From contig CABUSR010000034.1 in assembly GCA_902494245.1 (NCBI GenBank), forward strand, positions 1-19,107: 19,107 bases of DNA, read 5' to 3'. Both the position numbers and the translations under genes were made by a program. The DNA comes from an uncultured Collinsella sp. Its GTDB lineage: Bacteria; Actinomycetota; Coriobacteriia; Coriobacteriales; Coriobacteriaceae. Positions 14,069 through 19,107 of the stretch are shown in pieces; position 1 is the stretch's first letter, and the number at the start of each line of letters is the position of its first letter. The notes beneath the pieces are model-generated. The model saw nothing but the letters and a program-made list of their open reading frames with translations, did no database searches and was not told where the DNA came from.

Positions 14069-15567
14069 GCCCAGGGGAAAGCCGAGGCCGCGGCCATGTT
14101 CTTGCGCACGAGCTCGTCGCGCACCTGAGCCAGGCCCTGCTCCATGCCCACCACATAGGTCTGCGGGTACAGAAAGCGCTTGAAAGCTGCGTCCAGATGA
14201 TCGAGCGCCCAAGCACAGCGCTCGCGCGCGTCCTGGATGCTCTCACGCGGAGCCACCGCACTGCCATCGCGCACGATCGGCACCAGCAGCTCGCGATACT
14301 CAAGTTCGGACACGTCGGTCACCAGGGCGGCATCATTCACGGCCACGAGGGTATTGCCGCGCGCGGCGCCCTCCCCCGCCAGATGGCCCTCGTCGTAAAT
14401 CATGTCGCAAACCGGGCCGCCAAAACCGTCGTAATAACGACGCACGCGTTGCACGCCCGGGATCGTGCGCTTGTAGGGCTGCTCGGAGAGCTTGACCACC
14501 GGCGTCCATGGATCTGCCTCGCTCGCACGGCGGGCGGAAAGCTTGTACACGCCGCCCAGCGCCGGCTGGTCATAGCAGGTCGCAAGCTTGGTACCCACGC
14601 CAAAGCTGTCGATGGGCGCGCCCTGGTCGAGCAGCGACTGAATCGTGTACTCATCCAGATCGTTGGAAACCGAGATCCCCACATAGGGCAGGCCCTCGGC
14701 ATCAAAACGGCCGCGAACATACTTGGAGAGCTTGGCGAGGTCGCCGGAGTCGATGCGAATGGCCGACAGGCGCTCGCCCACCGCTTCCATCTCCTTGGCA
14801 ACCGTAATGGCATGTTCGCAGCCCTCGCGCACGTCATAGGTGTCGATGAGCAGCGTGCAGTTCTTGGGGCTCGATTTGGCAAAGGCACGGAAGGCCTCGA
14901 GCTCGGAATCGAAGCTCATCACCCAGCTGTGCGCATGCGTGCCAAAGACGGGAATACCGTAGCGGCGGCCGGCGAGCACATTGGACGTAGAGGAGCAGCC
15001 GGCAACGTAGCTCGCGCGCGCAACGGCCAGGCCGCCATCGGGACCCTGGGCTCGGCGCAGGCCAAACTCCGCCACAGGGCGACCGTCGGCGGCGAGCACC
15101 ACGCGCGCCGTCTTGGTGGCGACAAGCGTTTGGAACCCGACGATGTTGAGCAGCGCCGTCTCGAGCAGCTGGCACTCGAGCGCAGGACCGGTGACGCGCA
15201 CCATGGGCTCGCGCGGAAAGACGAGCTCGCCCTCGGGCACGGCGTCGATATTTACATGCGCACGAAAATCGCGCAGGTAGTCGAGGAATGCGGACTTGAA
15301 CATCGCGCCGCCGGCCGGGGCCTCAAGCGATGCGAGGTAGTCGATATCCTCGGGCGTAAAGCGCAGGTTCTCGACCAGCTCGGGCAACTCGGCGGTGCCG
15401 CACATGACGGCATAAGCGCTGCCAAAGGGATGGTCGCGGTAAAACGCGGTAAAACAACCCTGCTCATTGGCCTTGCCGCTCTCCCACAGGCCCTGGGCCA
15501 TAGTGAGCTCGTACAGATCGGTGAGCATTGCAATGTCGGTGGGATGCGAGATGTCGGTCAAAGCCAT
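14062..15567 (-). CDS. pncB: Nicotinate phosphoribosyltransferase
   Basis: Preiss-Handler NAD salvage: nicotinate plus PRPP and ATP gives nicotinate mononucleotide. It has 501 residues, the usual length of the longer bacterial type. The N-terminal signature is MLTDLYELTMAQGLWESG (14-31), with CFTAFYRDHPFGSAYAV at 38-54. The probable catalytic histidine lies in FGTHAHSWVMSF (208-219; His213). RIDSGDLAKLS (271-281) and FGVGTKLATCYDQPALGGVYKL mark the PRPP/phosphate-binding barrel. The ATG at 15567 has AAAGGT 6 nt upstream; the frame is open 19 codons earlier but without family resemblance. It lies 80 bp upstream of proB and 84 bp downstream of the small coiled-coil gene, so all three may form one minus-strand unit. 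Confidence 0.95.
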   Translation of the reverse strand: MALTDISHPTDIAMLTDLYELTMAQGLWESGKANEQGCFTAFYRDHPFGSAYAVMCGTAELPELVENLRFTPEDIDYLASLEAPAGGAMFKSAFLDYLRDFRAHVNIDAVPEGELVFPREPMVRVTGPALECQLLETALLNIVGFQTLVATKTARVVLAADGRPVAEFGLRRAQGPDGGLAVARASYVAGCSSTSNVLAGRRYGIPVFGTHAHSWVMSFDSELEAFRAFAKSSPKNCTLLIDTYDVREGCEHAITVAKEMEAVGERLSAIRIDSGDLAKLSKYVRGRFDAEGLPYVGISVSNDLDEYTIQSLLDQGAPIDSFGVGTKLATCYDQPALGGVYKLSARRASEADPWTPVVKLSEQPYKRTIPGVQRVRRYYDGFGGPVCDMIYDEGHLAGEGAARGNTLVAVNDAALVTDVSELEYRELLVPIVRDGSAVAPRESIQDARERCAWALDHLDAAFKRFLYPQTYVVGMEQGLAQVRDELVRKNMAAASAFPWAK

Positions 15568-15651
15568 GGGGCGACCTTTCGGATGTGTGGTGCAGAATTT
15601 GAGGGCTGGACGAGAGCAGAGCATGCGGACATGACGCCCGATGCAAATCGG

Positions 15652-16110
15652 TTAGAGCAGGCCCATGCTGGTCAGGATCGTGTAGCCCATAAAGATGACA
15701 AACGCGATGAGGGCAAGGACAATGATGATTTTTTGAGCCGGCGCCATGCCAGGGATCTCGTTCTCGCCCGTAGGTTCCTTGGAGGTAACCATGCGCTGGG
15801 CAAAGGTCATCTCGTCACGGCTCGGCTTGGGCTCGACGGACTTAAGACGAGCGGCCTTTTTAGGCTGAGGTTTGGGCGCGGCAGGTGCAGGCTTCGCAGC
15901 AGCGGGCTTGGGTGCGGGCGCGGGCTTGCGCTCGGATGCGGCGTTCGAGGCGGCCTCCTCGGCCTTCGCACGCTCGGCACGCAGGGCAGTCAGCTCCTCA
16001 CGCTCGCGACGGGCCTCTTCCCGAGCCTCGCGGCGGGCCTTCTCAGCGCGGAGCTCTTCCAACTCGGCGCGCTCCTCGTCGGACAATGGTTGGGACTCAA
16101 GCTCGGCCAT
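15652..16110 (-). CDS. Small tail-anchored coiled-coil protein, function unknown
   Basis: I do not recognise a family. The 152 residues split into three parts. Residues 10-60 are a strongly charged Glu/Arg heptad-like helix, probably a coiled coil. Residues 62-95 are a Pro/Ala/Lys-rich linker. Residues 127-149 are a single hydrophobic helix (QKIIIVLALIAFVIFMGYTI) ending at the C-terminus. There is no signal peptide, so a tail-anchored protein with a cytoplasmic coiled coil is likely. The ATG at 16110 has AAAGGG 7 nt upstream. Only 23 nt separate this ATG from the terminator behind the tRNA gene, so it lacks obvious room for its own promoter. pncB follows 84 bp downstream. Confidence 0.75.
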   Translation of the reverse strand: MAELESQPLSDEERAELEELRAEKARREAREEARREREELTALRAERAKAEEAASNAASERKPAPAPKPAAAKPAPAAPKPQPKKAARLKSVEPKPSRDEMTFAQRMVTSKEPTGENEIPGMAPAQKIIIVLALIAFVIFMGYTILTSMGLL

Positions 16111-16128
16111 GGTATAGCCCTTTCTTTT

Positions 16129-16160
16129 AAAAAAAGCCGCCGACACAATGTCAGCGGCTT
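16129..16160 (-). terminator. Intrinsic terminator behind tRNA-Ala
   Basis: Arms 16134-16145 and 16149-16160 form a 12-bp stem with one G-U wobble and a 3-nt loop. On the minus strand it runs into U7. It is 14 nt beyond the tRNA and directly upstream of the ribosome-binding site of the small coiled-coil gene. Confidence 0.85.
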
Positions 16161-16174
16161 ATCAAATCCAAGGG

Positions 16175-16247
16175 TGGAGACGAAGGGAGTCGAACCCTCG
16201 GCCTCTGCCATGCGACGGCAGCGCTCTCCCAACTGAGCTACGTCCCC
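16175..16247 (-). tRNA. tRNA-Ala (anticodon CGC)
   Basis: The 73-nt cloverleaf is complete. The acceptor GGGGACG pairs with CGTCTCC, including the G3-U70 pair that identifies tRNA-Ala. The D arm is GCTC…GAGC. The anticodon stem CTGCC/GGCAG holds the loop GTCGCAT, with anticodon CGC reading GCG codons. The T arm is GAGGG-TTCGACT-CCCTT. The discriminator is A and CCA is not encoded. It has its own strong promoter and terminator. Confidence 0.97.
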
Positions 16248-16260
16248 AGGACAAGTCGAT

Positions 16261-16288
16261 ATTTTACCTACGGCTCGCCAACTGTCAA
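16261..16288 (-). promoter_or_regulatory. Promoter of tRNA-Ala
   Basis: A perfect TTGACA (complement of 16283-16288) and TAAAAT (complement of 16261-16266) are 16 nt apart. Transcription would start about 7 nt before the tRNA. This is the best sigma-70-type promoter in the window. Confidence 0.8.
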
Positions 16289-16352
16289 CGCCCAATAACC
16301 AGTCTTTTTGGGGCGCGGCTATTTTGACAACTTTTCGAACAGGCGATCCTCT

Positions 16353-16389
16353 CGATGATTTTTTAATCCCCGTCCCAGAAAAATCATCG
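16353..16389. repeat. AT-rich 11-bp inverted repeat after the radical SAM gene
   Basis: CGATGATTTTT (16353-16363) and AAAAATCATCG (16379-16389) are perfect reverse complements around a 15-nt GC-rich loop. It is 9 nt beyond the radical SAM stop. There is no U tract outside the stem, so it is not a classic terminator on either strand. Confidence 0.5.
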
Positions 16390-16398
16390 GCGAACGTG

Positions 16399-17337
16399 CT
16401 ACTTTGCGCTGGTAAGGACGCCGGTGGTGTCGAAGGCCGGGGTGAAGCTCTCATCTACAGCGCCGCCCTCTTGCCAGAACATCGTCGTAAAGCCCAAGTC
16501 ATCGGCATGGTCGAGCACCTGCTCGTACTCCTCGCGCGTCACGGCACGCGCCAGATCGCCGCCCTGCTCGCGCATGAGGGCATTGGGCGTGTACTGGTTC
16601 ATGACCGAGATCGGCACGTCGCCCACCGTCTGCCACACCAGGTCCAGAACGCGGCACGAATCGTCCGCATGCCCCGGCAGCACCAGGTGGCGCACGATGA
16701 TGCCGCGCTTCATGAGCCCGTCCTCGTCCACCAGCTCTCCCCCGCGGCGCTCGATCTCGCACGCCATCTGTGCCAGGCCCGACACGGCCACGCGCGGGTA
16801 ATCCTTAATATGAGAAAGCGACTGCGCAAGCCCAGCATCGGCATATTTAAAGTCGGTGAGCCACACATCGACCAGGTCGCCCAGCGCCGCCACGGCACTC
16901 GCGCGCTCGTAACCACTCGTGTTGTAGACAATCGGGATGTCCAGCCCGCGCTCCCGCGCTGCGACAATCGCGGCAGGCAATAGGTGCGCATAGTGCGTCG
17001 CCGTCACCAAATTGATGTTGTTGGCACCCTGGTCCTGCAGTTCCAGCATAATCTCGACCAGGCGCTCAGGCGAAATCTCAAGCCCAAAATTGCCGGTCGA
17101 GATCTCGTGATTCTGGCAGTAGATACATTTAAGCGAGCAGCCGCTAAAGAAGATCGTGCCCGAACCGGCTTCGCCCGAGATAGGCGGCTCCTCCCACATA
17201 TGAAGCGCCGCGCGAGCGACCTTAAGCGTGTCGTCGGCACCGCATACGCCACGCGCACCCTCATCACGCGCCGCACCGCAACGGCGCGGACACAAATGGC
17301 AGGCGGGCGAAAAAAGTTCGGTCAACGACGTCGGCAT
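16399..17337 (-). CDS. PflX-like radical SAM protein (COG1313 type)
   Basis: A 312-residue radical S-adenosylmethionine iron-sulfur enzyme. The [4Fe-4S] motif CSLKCIYC (Cys67, Cys71, Cys74) lies in FFSGCSLKCIYCQNHEIS. An additional N-terminal cysteine set, CHLCPRRCG (Cys13, 16, 20) plus Cys32 (GVCGADD), is typical of the PflX branch and could bind a second cluster. Relatives are often annotated as pyruvate formate-lyase activating enzyme, but no glycyl-radical enzyme is in this window, so the substrate is unknown. The ATG at 17337 has GGAG 9 nt upstream; a TTG five codons earlier is less likely. It reads toward tRNA-Ala, which has its own promoter. Confidence 0.87.
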   Translation of the reverse strand: MPTSLTELFSPACHLCPRRCGAARDEGARGVCGADDTLKVARAALHMWEEPPISGEAGSGTIFFSGCSLKCIYCQNHEISTGNFGLEISPERLVEIMLELQDQGANNINLVTATHYAHLLPAAIVAARERGLDIPIVYNTSGYERASAVAALGDLVDVWLTDFKYADAGLAQSLSHIKDYPRVAVSGLAQMACEIERRGGELVDEDGLMKRGIIVRHLVLPGHADDSCRVLDLVWQTVGDVPISVMNQYTPNALMREQGGDLARAVTREEYEQVLDHADDLGFTTMFWQEGGAVDESFTPAFDTTGVLTSAK

Positions 17338-17487
17338 AAAAACATGCTCCAAAACAACGATTCAGCAGCTCAAACATTAAGGCCCGGACCGCGCAGACGG
17401 CTCCAAGCCTAAGGCGCCGTAATCGTCCGACACGATTTTTGTAATGTCAAGACTGGAATCGATAAAGTGCCGCTTTATGATGTAGGT

Positions 17488-17632
17488 ATTCCGCCCCCCG
17501 CGGAGCAACTGGGTGAACCGTCGCGTTTATTTAGGGAGCCCACACAGTCGTACCTAGTACAGGTATCCTTCGTTGTTAAGGACGCTGGAACAGTCGATGA
17601 GGGCACCCACCTGTTTTAGGTGGGTTCATTTT
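17488..17632 (+). ncRNA. Candidate structured small RNA or leader, about 145 nt
   Basis: A possible -10 TATGAT (17476-17481) precedes a GC-rich stretch with several local hairpins. These are CCGC/GCGG near 17491-17504, TACCT-AGTAC-AGGTA near 17551-17565, and TCCTT-CGTTGTT-AAGGA near 17566-17582. The stretch ends in the terminator at 17605-17632. GGGTG (17511-17515) could pair with CACCC (17604-17608), competing with the terminator stem. The family is not recognised: it is not tmRNA, SRP RNA or a riboswitch I know. The 5' end is uncertain, and a cis-acting leader of wecA is an alternative. Confidence 0.35.
17605..17632 (+). terminator. Intrinsic terminator in the gap upstream of wecA
   Basis: ACCCACCT (17605-17612) and AGGTGGGT (17618-17625) form a perfect 8-bp stem with loop GTTTT, followed by TCATTTT. 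No protein gene on the plus strand precedes it, which implies a short RNA transcribed from within the gap. Confidence 0.7.
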
Positions 17633-17863
17633 CGTAACGTGGGGGGTGGTTTTCTTTTGCCGAAAATCACCATTACAGTCCATATGAATCCCCGCCGGCA
17701 TCCCGACAAGCTATCGACAACATCCCAATATCTGGTAAGCGCGTGATTATCGCTGCGTGCAATTCCATGCACCCCCCTTGGTCGAGTATTATGGTTCGGC
17801 TATGCCCTTTGCGCATGGCGTTCTTCTGACCTTTTCCTTCGACGCTTGGCGGTTTTTAGATTC

Positions 17864-19063
17864 ATGGCTTCATCCCCGAGCTACATACCGTACCTATGCG
17901 TGGCAGCGGCGGCCTTTATCACGACCTTCCTCGCGGTGCCCCTGGTCAAGCGCTTGGCAATTAAGCTCGATGCCGTCGACTATCCTTCTAAGCGCCGCAT
18001 CAACACCAAGCCCATCCCACGTTTGGGCGGAGCGGCGGTGTTTTTGGGCCTGGTCGTTGCCTGCATTGTGCAAATCCTAGGCACCTGGTACCTAGGCTGG
18101 CCACCCGTCCTGGTGCCGCACCCGCGCCTTCACATTAGCTATCCCATGCTGGCGCTCTCCTTTACCGTCATCTTTGCGACCGGCGCTATCGACGACGTCT
18201 TCCAGCTCACGCCCAAGCAAAAGCTGGCCGGACAAGTCCTCGCCGCGCTTATCGCCTGTATCGGCGGCCTAAAAATCGGCGTCATCGTCAACCCGTTTGC
18301 CCCCGGCGAGATCATGCTCGGATGGCTCGCCTACCCCATCACCGTGATCTATCTGGTGGCATTCACCAACATCATTAACCTCATCGACGGCCTCGACGGC
18401 TTGGCCACGGGCATCTGCGGCATCGCGTCATTCACCATGTTCTCAATGGCCGTGCTCTCGGGCCGCATCGACGCCGCCGCGCTCTCTATTGCGCTCTTTG
18501 GCGCCTGTCTAGCCTTTTTGCACTACAACTTCAACCCCGCAAGCATCTTCTTGGGCGACTCGGGGTCGCTGCTGCTGGGCTTTGCGCTGGGCTCCATCTC
18601 GCTGCTCAACGTGAGCCGCACCGCCGCACTCACCTCGCTTATCATCCCGCTCATCGTTGCCGGCGTGCCTATCATCGACACGTTTAGCGCCATCGTGCGC
18701 CGCAAGCGCGCCCACATTAGCATCGGGCAGGCCGACAAGGGCCACATCCACCACCGCCTGATCCAAGAAGGCTACAACCAAAAACAGGCTGTGCTGCTCA
18801 TCTATGCCTGGTGCATTATGCTTTCGGCCGGCGCCGCCGCCATCAATCAGGTCGAGGTGCCCATGCGCGTGCTCATCTTTACCGTGCTTGCCATTGGCTC
18901 GGCGGCCTTTGCCAAGCACCTGCACCTGTTTGAACCCGTGCTGCGCCACCATTACAACAAGCGCACGCACGAGGACGAACTGGTCACCCCCGACGACCCC
19001 GCCTTTAAGCAGGAGGAGCAGGCAGCTGAGGAACGTAAGGAAGAGCGCCACCACAAGCTCTAG
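17864..19063 (+). CDS. wecA: Undecaprenyl-phosphate GlcNAc-1-phosphate transferase (WecA/TagO type)
   Basis: Polytopic membrane enzyme that moves GlcNAc-1-phosphate from UDP-GlcNAc to undecaprenyl phosphate, the first step of many cell-wall glycopolymers. It has 399 residues with about ten or eleven hydrophobic helices. Family motifs in order are PIPRLGGAAVF (50-60), GAIDDVFQLTPKQKL with Asp110-Asp111, NIINLIDGLDGLATG (169-183), FLGDSGSLLLGF (229-240) and the cytoplasmic GHIHHRLIQEG (293-303). HIHHRL separates WecA/TagO from MraY. The C-terminal tail is strongly charged. ATG at 17864 is preferred; TTG at 17846 is open in frame, and neither has a good Shine-Dalgarno. In Mycobacterium the homologue precedes the ATP synthase operon; that side is outside the window. 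Confidence 0.93.
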   Translation: MASSPSYIPYLCVAAAAFITTFLAVPLVKRLAIKLDAVDYPSKRRINTKPIPRLGGAAVFLGLVVACIVQILGTWYLGWPPVLVPHPRLHISYPMLALSFTVIFATGAIDDVFQLTPKQKLAGQVLAALIACIGGLKIGVIVNPFAPGEIMLGWLAYPITVIYLVAFTNIINLIDGLDGLATGICGIASFTMFSMAVLSGRIDAAALSIALFGACLAFLHYNFNPASIFLGDSGSLLLGFALGSISLLNVSRTAALTSLIIPLIVAGVPIIDTFSAIVRRKRAHISIGQADKGHIHHRLIQEGYNQKQAVLLIYAWCIMLSAGAAAINQVEVPMRVLIFTVLAIGSAAFAKHLHLFEPVLRHHYNKRTHEDELVTPDDPAFKQEEQAAEERKEERHHKL

Positions 19064-19107
19064 GGCAAGCTGCCGAGGATGTGCCAAGGCACCGTTGGCC
19101 AAGCGCG

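Larger units (their letters stand above)
17353..17863. other. Gap between the radical SAM gene and wecA
   Basis: This region of about 510 bp holds no protein gene that I can support. It contains a candidate promoter, a run of small hairpins and a terminator (see the ncRNA entry). A further 10-bp hairpin with one wobble is at 17645-17671 (GGTGGTTTTC / GAAAATCACC). TATTAT (17787-17792) is a possible -10 for wecA without a good -35. The promoter of the minus-strand radical SAM gene must also lie here, but I cannot place it. Confidence 0.5.

Noticed and set aside
14197..16236. 679-codon plus-strand frame across pncB, the coiled-coil gene and part of the tRNA
   Set aside because: It crosses three well-supported minus-strand features and its product resembles nothing.
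16175..16247. tRNA-Ala as an integration site
   Set aside because: No integrase, no repeat of the tRNA 3' end, and housekeeping genes on both sides.
17511..17525. T-box-like GGGTGAACCGTCGCG
   Set aside because: It resembles the GGGTGGNACCGCG core, but has an insertion and changed bases, no recognisable stem I or specifier loop precedes it, and no aminoacyl-tRNA synthetase or amino-acid gene follows.
19064..19107. Possible start of the next gene (ATG/GTG near 19079)
   Set aside because: GAGG is directly adjacent to the ATG and too close for a ribosome-binding site; about 10 codons are too few to judge.
1..19107. CRISPR array, toxin-antitoxin, defence or biosynthetic cluster
   Set aside because: No regularly spaced repeats, no Cas, toxin, nuclease-helicase or synthase genes were found on either strand.

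Overview
The window looks like chromosomal DNA of a Collinsella-like member of the Coriobacteriia (high-GC Actinomycetota of the gut). The supporting signs are a GC-rich, alanine-rich coding style, a CarD-type RNA polymerase regulator, a Rho factor with a very long basic N-terminal extension, and argS next to rho as in many Actinomycetota. The genus is an inference from gene content and style, not from a search. Almost all DNA is ordinary single-copy housekeeping sequence. The exceptions are the tip of an insertion sequence at the left edge and several small intergenic repeat structures.

Layout. 1-118: tip of a probable IS3-type element, reading out of the window on the minus strand. 214-1104 (+): ROK-family fructokinase. 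1219-3076 (-): a two-gene unit of a two-TM low-complexity protein followed by a VanZ-like membrane protein; it shares a bidirectional terminator with the ROK gene. 3387-5951 (-): rho. 5952-6477: a 526-bp gap with the argS terminator, a 149-bp element bounded by 26-bp inverted repeats, and the rho promoter. 6478-8331 (-): argS. 8674-9159 (+): CarD-like regulator. 9267-9866 (+): HD-domain hydrolase. 9937-11223 (-): proA. 11336-12754 (+): proline-iminopeptidase-like S33 peptidase. 12854-13981 (-): proB. 14062-15567 (-): nicotinate phosphoribosyltransferase. 15652-16110 (-): small tail-anchored coiled-coil protein. 16175-16247 (-): tRNA-Ala(CGC). 16399-17337 (-): PflX-like radical SAM protein. 17353-17863: gap with a candidate structured RNA. 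17864-19063 (+): WecA/TagO-type GlcNAc-1-phosphate transferase. The last 44 bases hold no supportable gene.

Functional themes. Proline: proB and proA make proline from glutamate, and the gene between them on the opposite strand would release proline from peptides. Transcription: Rho and CarD both act on RNA polymerase or its transcripts. Translation: ArgS and tRNA-Ala. Also NAD salvage (pncB), sugar phosphorylation (ROK) and cell-envelope polymer initiation (WecA/TagO). Nearly every transcription unit ends in a clear intrinsic terminator, and many of these are bidirectional between convergent genes.

I see no defence system, CRISPR array, prophage or biosynthetic cluster. The most interesting items are the 149-bp inverted-repeat element upstream of rho, the Rho RNA-binding domain that has lost the usual aromatic RNP1 residues while gaining a ~430-residue extension, the candidate RNA upstream of wecA, two near-identical terminators with a conserved GGGGACAG loop, and the IS tip whose hairpin buries the transposase ribosome-binding site.
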